Positions 24,857-34,343 of a stretch of 64,000 bases of DNA are shown here, piece after piece. Position 1 is the stretch's first letter, and every line of letters starts with the position of its first letter. Under the pieces are notes generated by a model. The model ran no database searches. It worked only from the letters and a program-made list of their open reading frames with translations, and was not told where the DNA came from. This DNA is from an uncultured Oscillospiraceae bacterium (GTDB lineage: Bacteria; Bacillota; Clostridia; Oscillospirales; Oscillospiraceae). The stretch covers positions 1 to 64,000 of the forward strand of contig CAKUDE010000006.1 in assembly GCA_934645175.1 (NCBI GenBank). The letters run 5' to 3'. The position numbers and the translations under genes were made by a program.

Positions 24857-25895
24857 CCAATTCCTCCCCGCCTCCCCAAACAAGCGGGAAGGTCGCAATG
24901 CAGCGTTCTCCTGCAAAGACGCCGCCGATTCCTGCGGCTTGTCCGGGCAATCCGGCAGAAAACTCCGCCTTCGGCAGGAGTACGCGCAGCCGGAGCGTTT
25001 CTTTTTCCGTCTGCGCCGCCTGTACTTCGCAGCCCGCACAGAGCGCGGCACGCCCTCCGCTGAGCAGCTCCACCGTACCGACCGGCTCGCCGCACCGCGC
25101 AAGCGTACGTGTTTCATAAAGAGCGAACCCGTAGTCATACAGGTTTTTATGGTCCCGCCAGTCGTTACCGTCGTTGAACGTTACGGCAATGAGCCGCCGT
25201 CCGACACGCTCGGCAGCACTGACCAGAATTCTGCCGGCTGCCTTCGTAAATCCGGTCTTTACTCCCATTGCACCCTCAACCGACCACAGAAGACGGTTAT
25301 GATTTGTCAGCCGCCGTGTGCCGACCTGTGCGGTACGGCTCGATACGATGCGCACAAAGCTTTCGTTTTTCAGCGCATAAGCTGTCAGGCGGGCCATATC
25401 CAGTGCAGTGGAATGATTGTTTTTATCGTCCAATCCGTTCGGATTGGCAAAGCGCGTACCATTCAAAGACAGCGCCTGCGCTTTGTCGTTCATTTTCTGC
25501 ACAAAGGCGTCAAGCGTCCCGCCGCAGCATAGCGCAAGCGCTACGGCGGCATCATTTCCGGAATGGAGCATCAGGCAGTACAGCAGCTCCTCGACCGTCA
25601 GACGCTCCCCCGGCTTCAGGTAAACAGACGACCCCTCTACTCCGCAAGCCTCCGGCGGAATGATATAGGGCTGCGACAAGACAGAACTTTCCAGCGCCAC
25701 GACGGCAGTCATTATCTTGGTTGTACTGGCAATGAGCGAGGGGGTTTCGGCGTTGTGCGCATACAGCACAGCTCCGGTATCCGCATCAATCAGTACGGCG
25801 CATTTTGCGTCGGTCTGCGGCACGGCAAGCACAGGCATCAAGAAAAGAACGGCGGCAACGAGGGTAGCCGCCGTTCGGAAAAGCATCGATTTCAT
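24798..25895 (-). CDS. D-alanyl-D-alanine carboxypeptidase (low-mass PBP, DacF-like)
   Basis: The 365-residue exported enzyme trims the terminal D-Ala of peptidoglycan stem peptides. A signal peptide occupies residues 1 to about 24 (LVAAVLFLMPVLAVPQ). The active-site triad motifs are visible: IASTTKIMTAVVAL (SxxK), LHSGNDAAVA (SxN) and MGVKTGFTKAAG (KTG). It lacks an obvious C-terminal amphipathic helix, ending instead in a low-complexity tail that overlaps rluB by 59 bases. It lies beside gerW and scpB, as dacF-type genes do in Clostridia, so a sporulation role is possible. Confidence 0.9.
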   Translation of the reverse strand: MKSMLFRTAATLVAAVLFLMPVLAVPQTDAKCAVLIDADTGAVLYAHNAETPSLIASTTKIMTAVVALESSVLSQPYIIPPEACGVEGSSVYLKPGERLTVEELLYCLMLHSGNDAAVALALCCGGTLDAFVQKMNDKAQALSLNGTRFANPNGLDDKNNHSTALDMARLTAYALKNESFVRIVSSRTAQVGTRRLTNHNRLLWSVEGAMGVKTGFTKAAGRILVSAAERVGRRLIAVTFNDGNDWRDHKNLYDYGFALYETRTLARCGEPVGTVELLSGGRAALCAGCEVQAAQTEKETLRLRVLLPKAEFSAGLPGQAAGIGGVFAGERCIATFPLVWGGGEELDGTDTENHIRARRCITSGG

Positions 25896-25943
25896 CCTTC
25901 ATCACCGGGCATAGCTTGCCCGATGTGTCGGAAAACTTGCGGG

Positions 25944-26327
25944 TCAAAGGTCGGAAATATCTTCCTTTTTTAATGCGGTGAGTTTGTCCACCAGCTCCGG
26001 AATCAGATCGATAACACGCTCCGCAGGCGTCGCAGGGGGAACCTCGACCGGGACGACACGCACGCGCTCACCCTGCAGGATCACCATGGCAATCGGCGTA
26101 ATCTTTACACCGCAGCCCGCGCCGCCGCCGAACGAGCCGCTCGTTGCAGGCGCCTTCGCGCTCAAATCCGCGCCGCCGGAGGCAACGCCGAAGCTCACCT
26201 TACATACGGGAATCATGGTAGTCGTTTCATTCAGTGTGATCGGACTGCCGACAACGGTGTTGCTGTCCACCATTTCGCGCACCTTGCTCATTGATGCGCC
26301 AAGCAGATCGGAAACATTTTGGCTCAT
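25944..26327 (-). CDS. ytfJ: GerW/YtfJ-family sporulation protein
   Basis: The 127-residue protein matches YtfJ (GerW), a spore-germination-associated family. It begins SQNVSDLLGASMSKVREMVD, then VVGSPITLNETTTMIPVCKV and FGVASGGADL. A Gly-rich segment (SFGGGAGCGVKITPIAMVIL) follows, and then a C-terminal helix (VIDLIPELVDKLTALK). In Bacillus it is needed for normal spore germination. It overlaps scpB by 4 bases. Confidence 0.9.
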   Translation of the reverse strand: MSQNVSDLLGASMSKVREMVDSNTVVGSPITLNETTTMIPVCKVSFGVASGGADLSAKAPATSGSFGGGAGCGVKITPIAMVILQGERVRVVPVEVPPATPAERVIDLIPELVDKLTALKKEDISDL

Positions 26328-26890
26328 GCTTCAGCACTCTCCTTTGATTCGTTTTCGGGCAGCTCGGTCTTTCCGAACTGCATCTTATTGATTTCGGGCA
26401 GCTCGTCAAGAGACGAAAGCCCGAAGGTTCGCAAAAAATCGGGGGTTGTACGATACAGGATCGGCCGACCCGGTACATTGAGCCGTCCGCATTCCTCAAT
26501 CAGCTTTTTGTTCAGAAGTGCGCCGACGGTATAAGCACTGTCTACGCCGCGCAGCTGCTCCACATAGGCGCGCGTTGCGGGCTGATAGTAGGCAATGATC
26601 GTCAGTGTCTCAAGCTGAGAGGCCGAAAGACGCGGCGGCTTGCGCGTTTCCAGCGCTTTTGTAATATATCCGGACATTTCTCCGGAGGTGCAAAGCTGAC
26701 AGCTGCTTCCCAGCCGAACAAGGCGAATGCCTCGCCTGGCAAAGGCCAGCTCGTCAGAAAGCGCCGTAACAGCGGCTTCTACCTCTGTCGGATCGCACTG
26801 TGCAGCAAACGCCAGCCGCTCAAGCTCAACAGGCTCGCCGGCGGCAAACAGGATCGCCTCGATCACGCGAATCAATTCAGTTTGTTCCAT
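26324..26890 (-). CDS. scpB: Segregation and condensation protein B
   Basis: The 188-residue protein has tandem winged-helix domains, with IRVIEAILFAAGEPVELERL at the start and KPPRLSASQLETLTIIAYYQ plus EQLRGVDSAYTVGALLNKKL in the second domain. It regulates the SMC-ScpA kleisin complex in chromosome segregation. The ATG at 26890 overlaps the scpA end by 14 bases. Confidence 0.93.
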   Translation of the reverse strand: MEQTELIRVIEAILFAAGEPVELERLAFAAQCDPTEVEAAVTALSDELAFARRGIRLVRLGSSCQLCTSGEMSGYITKALETRKPPRLSASQLETLTIIAYYQPATRAYVEQLRGVDSAYTVGALLNKKLIEECGRLNVPGRPILYRTTPDFLRTFGLSSLDELPEINKMQFGKTELPENESKESAEA

Positions 26891-27674
26891 CGACGTTCTC
26901 CCCCTCCTCCGGCAATCTGGCAAAGCAAACGTTCAGCTCGCCGCCATCCTCCTCGATCGTAACCGAATGCAGACGGCATAGCTCCAGCACAGCCAAAAAT
27001 GTCGCAACGATTTCGCTGCGGGTTCGGCTTCCGATGAACAGGCTACGGAACTTTTCCACGCCGCGCATCAGCAGTTTTTTCAGGAGCTGGCCGGCTTTTT
27101 TCGTTACGGAATACGGTTCAACGCCGACAATACCGGAAAAATGCGCTACCGGCGGCGGTAGGCGTCTCTCGCTGCGCTCGGCAAGCGTTGCGTAGGCACG
27201 CAAAAGATCCTCCGGTTCATGGCGATAACGGTAGGTCTTGTCCGGAGTCAGCGGCTCCGGTTGTTTTACAAAGCAGTTACAGCCGATCTCGTTTCTCGGC
27301 TCCAGGAAGGCCACGGCAATACGGATCTGCTCAAAAGCCTCCGCTCGCTGCCGCTCCTCCAGAGAGCGGATCAGAAGCTCCATCTCGCTCATAGCCTCCT
27401 CGCGCTCCGTGGCGGAGAGGAGCATTTTGGTCTTAATGAGCATCAGGTGGGAAGCCATCGCGATAAACTCGCTCGCAATCTCCATATCCAACCGCTTCCG
27501 CTCGTCCAGATAGGCCAGGTACTGCTCCAGAATGGAGGTAATACTCACATCCTGGATTTCTATTTTATTCTTGCTTAAAAGCTGGAAAATCACATCCAGC
27601 GGCCCGTCAAAATCCTCCGGCAGCGCGTCCTTGCCGCGCAGAATGCCGGAAAGATGGTATCTCGGTTCTTCCAT
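26877..27674 (-). CDS. scpA: Segregation and condensation protein A (kleisin)
   Basis: The 265-residue kleisin bridges SMC heads. The N-terminal part has FDGPLDVIFQLLSKNKIEIQ and EQYLAYLDERKRLDMEIASE with FIAMASHLMLIKTKMLL, all standard. The C-terminal winged helix includes ATFLAVLELCRLHSVTIEED. The ATG at 27674 follows AGAGGGG; the longer frame runs into the promoter. First gene of scpA-scpB-ytfJ-dac-rluB-flavoprotein. Confidence 0.93.
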   Translation of the reverse strand: MEEPRYHLSGILRGKDALPEDFDGPLDVIFQLLSKNKIEIQDVSITSILEQYLAYLDERKRLDMEIASEFIAMASHLMLIKTKMLLSATEREEAMSEMELLIRSLEERQRAEAFEQIRIAVAFLEPRNEIGCNCFVKQPEPLTPDKTYRYRHEPEDLLRAYATLAERSERRLPPPVAHFSGIVGVEPYSVTKKAGQLLKKLLMRGVEKFRSLFIGSRTRSEIVATFLAVLELCRLHSVTIEEDGGELNVCFARLPEEGENVDGTN

Positions 27675-27702
27675 GCACGCCCCTCTTAGCTTTCTCGGGA
27701 GT

Positions 27703-27731
27703 ATTATACCATTGTTTCCCTCGCCGTGCAA
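27703..27731 (-). promoter_or_regulatory. SigA-type promoter for the scpA operon
   Basis: TTGCAC (27726-27731) and TATAAT (27703-27708) with 17-base spacing lie 28 bases upstream of the scpA start and just past the engB terminator. Confidence 0.8.
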
Positions 27732-27732
27732 C

Positions 27733-27768
27733 AAAAAAATGCAGAAAGGGAACCGTGCGGTCCCCTTT
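27733..27768 (-). terminator. Intrinsic terminator of lon-engB
   Basis: Arms 27745-27754 and 27759-27768 (one wobble position) form a stem. On the minus strand a T7 run follows after five bases. The gap makes it a little atypical, but the placement 4 bases after the engB stop is right. Confidence 0.65.
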
Positions 27769-27772
27769 TGCT

Positions 27773-28360
27773 TTATTCTCCGCAGGCGTGCAGAATCTGC
27801 GTCAGAAGCAGCTCGCGTCCCGTCCCTTTTTCAGCGGAAAACGGGATCAGCGGCAATTCGTCGGGCAAACGTAACGCTTCCCGAATGCGCCCAAGATTCG
27901 GCTCGACTTCGCTTTTTTTGAGCTTGTCAAGCTTATTGGCGACAACGACAAAGGGCTTCTGCGTTCCGAAGAACAGCTCCGCCATAACGCAGTCGAGCTT
28001 TGTCGGCTCGTGGCGGGCATCAACAATCATCACACCGAGCGCCAGCGCCTCCGGCCGGGCAAAATACTGCTCCATGAGCTTTCCCCAACGATCCTTTTCG
28101 CTCTGGCTGACCTTTGCATAGCCGTAACCGGGAAGATCGACAAAGTATGCACGCTCATCAACACGGAAAAAATTGATATGCACGGTCTTACCGGGCATCT
28201 GCCCGACGCGGGCAAAATTCTTCCGCCGCAGGATGCAATTCAGCACGGAGGACTTTCCGACATTTGACTTACCGGCAAAGGCAATCTGCGGTACGCCGTC
28301 CGACGGAAGATCTGCCGGTTTGGCCGCAGAACGGACAAATTCCACATTTTGAAGGTTCAT
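27773..28360 (-). CDS. engB: Ribosome biogenesis GTPase EngB (YsxC)
   Basis: The 195-residue TRAFAC GTPase is needed for 50S subunit assembly. G1 is [20 protein letters not shown]2/G3 are seen in [11 protein letters not shown] and [13 protein letters not shown], and G4 is [14 protein letters not shown]. It is coupled to lon by a 4-base overlap, a conserved lon-engB pairing in Firmicutes. Confidence 0.94.
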   Translation of the reverse strand: MNLQNVEFVRSAAKPADLPSDGVPQIAFAGKSNVGKSSVLNCILRRKNFARVGQMPGKTVHINFFRVDERAYFVDLPGYGYAKVSQSEKDRWGKLMEQYFARPEALALGVMIVDARHEPTKLDCVMAELFFGTQKPFVVVANKLDKLKKSEVEPNLGRIREALRLPDELPLIPFSAEKGTGRELLLTQILHACGE

Positions 28361-30768
28361 TGGCGCATCTCCGGCTTCTTTCCGATTGTATCCGGTAAAA
28401 TGGGCAAGGTCTCCTTCTTCAAGCGGCCGTCCGACTTGCGCACGGGAATCTCCAGCGCAGCCTCGAGCACCTGATCGGCGTGCTCGACAACGGTAAAGTT
28501 CAGCGCCCTCCGCACCGTCTGATCAATCTCGGCAAGGTCTTTTTCATTTTCTTTGGGAATAATCACATGGTGCACGCCGTAGCGCAGCGCCGCCATCGTC
28601 TTCTCGCGCAATCCGCCGATGGGCAGCACGCGCCCGCGAATGGATATCTCGCCGGTCATGGCAATGTCACGCCGCACGGGAATATCCGTCAACGCGGAAA
28701 CCATCGCCGTACAAACGGTGATACCGGCGGAAGGCCCGTCCTTCGGCACGGCTCCCTCAGGAAAGTGAACATGGATATCCTTTGTCTTATAGAAGTCCGG
28801 GGCAATGCCGAGTGCATCGGCGCGGCTTCGGATATAGCTCAGCGCCGCCTGTACGGACTCCTTCATAACATCTCCGAGGTTGCCGGTCAGGCTCAGCTTG
28901 CCGCTGCCCTCCATCACGTTACACTCGACCTGAAGTGTTTCCCCGCCGACCGCTGTCCATGCAAGCCCCGTCACAAGGCCGACGGTGTCCCCTGTCGGCA
29001 GCTTGTCCGGCAGGTACTTCTTCGGCCCCAGAAGCTCCGGCAGATTCTTCGCCGTCACGCTGACGCGCTTCAGCTCCTCGTCCGCGATAAGCATGGCATC
29101 GGCCTTACGGCACAGGGACGTGATTTCACGTTCCAGATTGCGCACACCGGACTCGCGGGTATAGCAGTAAATCATTTCTCGCAGGGCGTCATCCGTCACA
29201 CGAAGCTGCGTACGCTTTAAGCCGTGACGTTTAAGCTGCTTCGGCAAAAGATGCTGCTTTGCGATCATGAGCTTTTCTTCATCGGTATAGGAGCCGAGCT
29301 CAATCACTTCCATGCGGTCGAGAAGCGGTCTGGGAATGGTATCCGTCGTGTTGGCAGTGGTAATGAACATACACTCGCTCAGATCAAAGGGGATCTCAAG
29401 GTAGTGGTCGCGGAAACTGCCATTCTGCTCGGAATCGAGCACCTCAAGCAACGCCGCCGACGGATCGCCGCGGTAATCGCTGCCCAGCTTGTCCACTTCG
29501 TCAAGCAGGAGCAGCGGATTTTTTGTGCCAGCGCGGCTGATTGCCTCGAGAATACGGCCGGGCATCGCGCCGACATAGGTCTTGCGATGGCCACGAATCT
29601 CGGATTCATCGTGGATACCGCCGAGGGAAATACGTGCAAGCCTGCGCCCCAGCGCGTGTGCGACGCTGGAAGCAATGGACGTCTTGCCAACGCCCGGAGG
29701 ACCGACAAGGCAAATAATCTGCCCCGGAAGCTCAGGCGCAAGCTGCTTGACGGCCAAAATCTCCAAAATGCGCTTTTTGACCTTTTCCAGGCCGAAATGA
29801 TCGTTGTCCAGAATCTTCTGTGCGGCAGCTACGTCCACCCGCTCCTTGCTCCGCTTATTCCACGGCAGTGCAAAGACCACGTCAAGATAGCCGCGAATGA
29901 CCGCTGCCTCCGCAGAGCCGAAGGGCTGCTTGCTCAGTCTGGCGATCTCCTTCTCCAGCTTATCGTGCGCTTCCTGCGGAAGCTCCAGCTTTTTCAGGCT
30001 GCGGCGGTACTGCTCCAGCTCCGCATCCTCATCGCCCTCGCCGAGCTCGTCGCGGATCACTCGCATCTGCTCACGCAGGAAATACTCGCGCTGTCCCTTT
30101 TCGATGCTCTTGTGCGTCTTTTCCTGAAGCTCATTTTCAATACGCAGAACCTCAAGCTCGCGCGAAAGCAGATCGTTGAGCATGGTAAGGCGCTGCGAGG
30201 GGGTAAATCGGAGCAGAATGCTCATTTTTTCCGGGTAATCCAGCGTGGAATGGGAGGCTGCAAGATCGGCGATAAGTCCCGGATCGTCGCAGGAAAACAT
30301 CTTCAGAAGCACATCCTGCAGCGGTCGCTGGGTCAGATCGATGAACTCGTCAAACAAATGCATTGTCTGACGGCACAGCGCTTTGACACGAACCTCTGAA
30401 GCGTGCTCCGGATAATTCGGAACGGGAGCCGCAACTGCCGTCATGTAAGGGCTTAACTGCCCCTCTTTCCCGACCGAAGCGCGGTATTCTCCCGTAACCA
30501 GGACACGGATGACATCGCCCGGCAGCTTAAGCACCTGCTGGATGGTTGCAACGGTACCCACGGAATACAAATCCTTGAAGCCCGGCTGATCGGTCGATAC
30601 GTCGAGCTGCGTCAGCAGAAAAATTCGCTGATCGGCAGCCATAGCCGCCTCCACGGCGCGGATCGACTGCTCACGTCCGACATCAAAATGCACGGAGATC
30701 TTCGGAAAACCGACCAGGCCGCGAAGCGGCAGAACAGGCAGCAATTCAAATTCCTTTTGTTCGTTCAC
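28357..30768 (-). CDS. lon: ATP-dependent protease Lon
   Basis: The 803-residue LonA protease degrades misfolded and regulatory proteins. The N-terminal LON domain begins [20 protein letters not shown]. The AAA+ domain has Walker [19 protein letters not shown] and [18 protein letters not shown]. The catalytic Ser-Lys dyad lies in [15 protein letters not shown] and the C-terminal [23 protein letters not shown] at 30768 is preferred because GGAG lies 6 bases upstream; the longer frame has no ribosome-binding site. No strong own promoter is visible in the short gap to clpX. Confidence 0.93.
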   Translation of the reverse strand: MNEQKEFELLPVLPLRGLVGFPKISVHFDVGREQSIRAVEAAMAADQRIFLLTQLDVSTDQPGFKDLYSVGTVATIQQVLKLPGDVIRVLVTGEYRASVGKEGQLSPYMTAVAAPVPNYPEHASEVRVKALCRQTMHLFDEFIDLTQRPLQDVLLKMFSCDDPGLIADLAASHSTLDYPEKMSILLRFTPSQRLTMLNDLLSRELEVLRIENELQEKTHKSIEKGQREYFLREQMRVIRDELGEGDEDAELEQYRRSLKKLELPQEAHDKLEKEIARLSKQPFGSAEAAVIRGYLDVVFALPWNKRSKERVDVAAAQKILDNDHFGLEKVKKRILEILAVKQLAPELPGQIICLVGPPGVGKTSIASSVAHALGRRLARISLGGIHDESEIRGHRKTYVGAMPGRILEAISRAGTKNPLLLLDEVDKLGSDYRGDPSAALLEVLDSEQNGSFRDHYLEIPFDLSECMFITTANTTDTIPRPLLDRMEVIELGSYTDEEKLMIAKQHLLPKQLKRHGLKRTQLRVTDDALREMIYCYTRESGVRNLEREITSLCRKADAMLIADEELKRVSVTAKNLPELLGPKKYLPDKLPTGDTVGLVTGLAWTAVGGETLQVECNVMEGSGKLSLTGNLGDVMKESVQAALSYIRSRADALGIAPDFYKTKDIHVHFPEGAVPKDGPSAGITVCTAMVSALTDIPVRRDIAMTGEISIRGRVLPIGGLREKTMAALRYGVHHVIIPKENEKDLAEIDQTVRRALNFTVVEHADQVLEAALEIPVRKSDGRLKKETLPILPDTIGKKPEMRQ

Positions 30769-30816
30769 TTTGTCTCCTTTCCGCAGCAAAAGCAGCTGCA
30801 AAGAGATAGATAAGGG

Positions 30817-30843
30817 AAAAAGGGGGGTGAATTACGCCCCCCT
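30817..30843 (-). terminator. Intrinsic terminator of tig-clpP-clpX
   Basis: The arms AGGGGGG (30821-30827) and CCCCCCT (30837-30843) form a 7-bp all-G/C-rich stem with a T5 run on the minus strand, 9 bases after the clpX stop. Confidence 0.75.
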
Positions 30844-30852
30844 CTCAAAAAC

Positions 30853-32115
30853 TTATACGGCCTTCGCCTGCCTGCGTCCGGCAGCGCCGTAGGTTAACTC
30901 AGGCTGCGCGCGTTCCTCAACGCACCGACGCGTAATACGCACCGCAGTGATCGTAGGATCGGAGGGGATCTCATACATGACGTCCGTCATGATGCTCTCC
31001 AACACGGAGCGCAGGCCGCGCGCCCCGATCCGGCGATCGATCGCCCGCTGAGCGATTGCCTCAAGCGCATCCGGATCAAACGTCAGTGCAACGCCGTCCA
31101 TTTCCAGAAGCCTGGTATACTGGCGGCACAACGCGTTCTTCGGCTCGGTCAGAATACGGACAAGATCCTCCTTGCGCAGGCTCTCCAGGCTTGTAACGAC
31201 CGGCAGACGGCCGACCAGCTCCGGAATAATACCGAACTTCAAAAGATCATGCGGCTGAACCTGTGCAAACAATGCGCCGACATCCTTTTCCTTGCTGCTC
31301 TTCAGCTCGGAGCCGAAGCCCAATGCGGAACGGTCAACACGCTTTTCGATGATCTTATCCAAGCCGTCAAACGCACCGCCGCAGATAAACAAAATTTTGC
31401 TCGTATCGATCTGGATAAACTCCTGCTGCGGGTGCTTTCTGCCGCCCGTGGGCGGAACATTGGCGACCGTCCCTTCAACGATTTTGAGCAGCGCCTGCTG
31501 CACGCCCTCGCCGGAAACATCACGCGTGATGGAGGTATTCTCGCTCTTGCGGGCGATTTTATCCATCTCATCGATATAGATGATGCCGCGCTCCGCCAGC
31601 TCCACATCATAATCCGCTGCCTGAAGCAAACGCAGGAGAATGTTCTCCACATCCTCACCGACATAGCCCGCTTCGGTCAGAGTGGTTGCATCCGCAATTG
31701 CAAAGGGAACGTCGAGAATCTTTGCAAGCGTCTGAGCGAAGAGGGTCTTACCGCAGCCGGTTGGACCGATGAGCAGAATATTGCTCTTCTGCAGCTCCAC
31801 GTCGGACTCTTCAGCACGAAAAATACGTTTATAGTGGTTGTAAACGGCAACGGACAGTGCGATCTTCGCCTGATCCTGCCCGATAATGTAGCCGTCCATA
31901 TAGGTTTTGATTTCCTTCGGCGTCGGCAGATGCTCCGGCGCCTGCAATGAATGCCCGCCGTCCGATTCATAAAGATCGTCGTGCAGAAGATGACTGCACA
32001 GATCGACGCATTCATTGCAAATATAGCCGTTCACACCGGACAGGATACGGGCAACCTGCGCCTGTGTCTTGCCGCAGAAGGAACAACGGATGACTTTATC
32101 CGCCAAATGGTTCAC
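30853..32115 (-). CDS. clpX: ATP-dependent Clp protease ATP-binding subunit ClpX
   Basis: The 420-residue AAA+ unfoldase feeds substrates to ClpP. The N-terminal zinc-binding domain shows [11 protein letters not shown] and [14 protein letters not shown] (four Cys). Walker A is [18 protein letters not shown], Walker [17 protein letters not shown], and the ClpP-contact loop [14 protein letters not shown] follows. The longest frame starts with GTG at 32115, but a TTG at 32106 has a better-placed GGGGGTG 6 bases upstream, so the true start may be 3 codons later. It follows clpP by 17 bases. Confidence 0.93.
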   Translation of the reverse strand: MNHLADKVIRCSFCGKTQAQVARILSGVNGYICNECVDLCSHLLHDDLYESDGGHSLQAPEHLPTPKEIKTYMDGYIIGQDQAKIALSVAVYNHYKRIFRAEESDVELQKSNILLIGPTGCGKTLFAQTLAKILDVPFAIADATTLTEAGYVGEDVENILLRLLQAADYDVELAERGIIYIDEMDKIARKSENTSITRDVSGEGVQQALLKIVEGTVANVPPTGGRKHPQQEFIQIDTSKILFICGGAFDGLDKIIEKRVDRSALGFGSELKSSKEKDVGALFAQVQPHDLLKFGIIPELVGRLPVVTSLESLRKEDLVRILTEPKNALCRQYTRLLEMDGVALTFDPDALEAIAQRAIDRRIGARGLRSVLESIMTDVMYEIPSDPTITAVRITRRCVEERAQPELTYGAAGRRQAKAV

Positions 32116-32132
32116 CCCCTGTGGGTAATCGC

Positions 32133-32714
32133 TTATCTATGGGTCATAACGGCATCGATCAGGCCATATTCCAGAGCCTGCGCCGCCGTCATGAAATTGT
32201 CGCGCTCGCAGTCGGCTGTGATCTGCTCGACGGACTTGCCGGTGTTTCCCGCAAGAATCTCGTTCAGACGACGTTTGACCTGTTCAACACGGCGCAGATG
32301 GATGGCCATATCCGTAACCTGACCCTGTGTGCCGGCAGAGGGCTGATGGATCATGATCTCGGAATTGGGCAAAGCGTACCGCTTTCCCTTTGTGCCGGAC
32401 GAGAGCAAAAATGCTCCCATCGAGGCGGCCATACCGATGCAGATGGTCGAAACGTCGCATTTCACATACTGCATGGTGTCGTAAATCGCCATGCCGGAGG
32501 TGATGGAACCGCCGGGGCTGTTAATGTAAAACTGGATGTCCTTCTCCGGATCCTGCGCCTCCAGATAGAGCATCTGGGCGACGACAAGACTCGCAGTGAC
32601 GTCGTTGACTTCCTCCGACAGGAAAATGATACGATCATTGAGCAGGCGCGAGAAAATATCATACGATCTTTCACCGCGGCTGGTCTGCTCTACAACATAA
32701 GGCACTAAACTCAT
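32133..32714 (-). CDS. clpP: ATP-dependent Clp protease proteolytic subunit
   Basis: The 193-residue product is canonical Clp[17 protein letters not shown] begins the mature fold, [17 protein letters not shown] follows, the nucleophile is the Ser of [14 protein letters not shown], and the catalytic His is in [11 protein letters not shown]. It forms tetradecameric barrels with ClpX. It is encoded between tig and clpX, the standard order. Confidence 0.96.
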   Translation of the reverse strand: MSLVPYVVEQTSRGERSYDIFSRLLNDRIIFLSEEVNDVTASLVVAQMLYLEAQDPEKDIQFYINSPGGSITSGMAIYDTMQYVKCDVSTICIGMAASMGAFLLSSGTKGKRYALPNSEIMIHQPSAGTQGQVTDMAIHLRRVEQVKRRLNEILAGNTGKSVEQITADCERDNFMTAAQALEYGLIDAVMTHR

Positions 32715-32758
32715 GGCACTGCTCCTTTCCGAAACATTCTAACCATGGAAATGGGAAT

Positions 32759-34063
32759 TTATTCCTGCGTTTCCTCTTTGGCCTTCGGCTCAACGGCGAC
32801 GGCGCTGTCGGCAATGAGCTTTGCGGCCTTACGAACCTGAAGGTCGCCCTTCATGCTGTCGAGGGCAACAAGCTCCTTGACCTTTTCGATCTCCATCTTA
32901 TACGACTCGGCGACCTGCTTGTATTCTTCCTCGCACTCCTCGTCGGTAACTTCGATCTTCTCGGCATCGACAACGGCATCAAGCATAACGTTGGTGCGGA
33001 CGGCCTTGAGCGCACCGGGACGCAGGCTGTTCTTAATGACATTCATGTCGCCGCCCATCATCTGGGCATACGCCTCCAGCGACGCACCCTGCGCACGCAG
33101 CTCATAGTCCATGCGCTCCATCTGACGATCAAGCTCCTCCTCGACCATGCTGTCGGGGATTTCGGCAGTCATATTTTCTGCGGCCTTTTCAATCGCGGCA
33201 TTTTCAAACGCACGATCAATACCGGTCTGCTTCTGCTCCAGGACGCGCTTTTCAATATCGGCACGCAGCTCGTCGAGCGTATCGAATTCGGAGACGTCCT
33301 TGGCAAAATCGTCGTTCATTTCGGGCACGACGGTCTGCTTCACTTCATGCAGCTTGACCTTGAACACGACGGGCTTGCCCGCCAGCTCCTTGGCGTGGTA
33401 GTTCTCCGGGAAAGTGACGTTGACGTCCTTTTCCTCGCCGGCGGTCATATCGACGACCTGCTCCTCAAAGCCGGGGATAAACGAGCCGGAGCCGAGACGG
33501 AGCTCATGGCCTTCAGCCTTGCCGCCCTCAAAGGGCACGCCGTCCTTGAAGCCTTCAAAGTCGATCACTGCGGTATCGCCGAGCTTGGCGGGACGATCAA
33601 CCGTGGTGATACGGGCAACATTCTGCGCCATGCGGTCGAGCTCATCGTCAACTTCCTTAGTTGTAACGGAAGCGGCAACCTTCTCAACCTCAAGGCCCTT
33701 GTACTGACCCAGAGTAACAACGGGGTACAGATCCGTCGTGATCTCCAAAGTCACGGAATCGTCTTCGCCGATTTCCATCTTCGTAACGGCGGGACGGCCG
33801 ACGGGCTTAATATCCTGCGTCAGAACGCAGTTCTTGTAAATCTCCGGGAACAGCTCCTCAATGGCGTCTTCAAAGAACACGTGCTTGCCGTAAGCCGCTT
33901 CGATCACCATACGCGGGGCCTTTCCCTTACGGAAGCCGGGGATCATGATGTCCTTGCGGTACTTCAGATACGCTTTGTTGAGCGCAGGCTCCAGCTCTGC
34001 CTTCGAGACCTCAACGCTGACTTTCGCCTGGGACGCTTCCTTTTCGATCGATTTCACATTCAT
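32759..34063 (-). CDS. tig: Trigger factor (ribosome-associated chaperone, PPIase)
   Basis: The 434-residue protein has the ribosome-binding N-terminal domain with MIPGFRKGKAPRMVIEAAYG (signature GFRxGxxP). The FKBP-type PPIase domain (about residues 160-245: AVIDFEGFKDGVPFEGGKAE; GSFIPGFEEQVVDMTAGEE) and a long helical C-terminal substrate domain follow. It helps fold nascent chains. Its promoter lies 58 bases upstream. Confidence 0.95.
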   Translation of the reverse strand: MNVKSIEKEASQAKVSVEVSKAELEPALNKAYLKYRKDIMIPGFRKGKAPRMVIEAAYGKHVFFEDAIEELFPEIYKNCVLTQDIKPVGRPAVTKMEIGEDDSVTLEITTDLYPVVTLGQYKGLEVEKVAASVTTKEVDDELDRMAQNVARITTVDRPAKLGDTAVIDFEGFKDGVPFEGGKAEGHELRLGSGSFIPGFEEQVVDMTAGEEKDVNVTFPENYHAKELAGKPVVFKVKLHEVKQTVVPEMNDDFAKDVSEFDTLDELRADIEKRVLEQKQTGIDRAFENAAIEKAAENMTAEIPDSMVEEELDRQMERMDYELRAQGASLEAYAQMMGGDMNVIKNSLRPGALKAVRTNVMLDAVVDAEKIEVTDEECEEEYKQVAESYKMEIEKVKELVALDSMKGDLQVRKAAKLIADSAVAVEPKAKEETQE

Positions 34064-34120
34064 GGTGGTTTCCTCCTATGTCTCTGCGCCCTCGGCGCAC
34101 AGTTTTTCTTGAGCCGAGTT

Positions 34121-34149
34121 ATTCTATCAAATATTCTTCGGAAATACAA
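34121..34149 (-). promoter_or_regulatory. SigA-type promoter for tig-clpP-clpX
   Basis: TTGTAT (34144-34149) and TAGAAT (34121-34126) with 17-base spacing on the minus strand. The leader of about 50 bases contains a GC-rich CTGTGCGCCGAGGGCGCAG hairpin before the ribosome-binding site. No CtsR-type direct repeat or CIRCE is seen. Confidence 0.7.
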
Positions 34150-34278
34150 GCATGATTTTATGAATTTTCGTACAAATTGTAACCTCCGACCGGTTTTTCT
34201 GCATCAAAACGCAGCACAGGAGATCATTTTATCGCATACAGAACGGTAGGCCGGAAACGGACAAAACAAATCCGGCAA

Positions 34279-34307
34279 TTGACAACGAGCGCAAAAATGA
34301 GTAGAAT
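34279..34307 (+). promoter_or_regulatory. SigA-type promoter for rlmA
   Basis: Consensus TTGACA (34279-34284) and TAGAAT (34302-34307) spaced 17 bases on the plus strand, divergent from the tig promoter. Confidence 0.8.
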
Positions 34308-34315
34308 GATGGCGT

Positions 34316-34331
34316 TTGAACACTAGTTCAA
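34316..34331. promoter_or_regulatory. Palindromic operator-like site before rlmA
   Basis: TTGAAC-ACTA-GTTCAA is a perfect 6-bp inverted repeat with 4-base spacer placed at the expected transcription start of rlmA and ending just before AAGGAGGA. The position would let a TetR-like or other dimeric repressor block transcription. No regulator gene is adjacent. Confidence 0.5.
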
Positions 34332-34343
34332 GGAGGATTTCCC

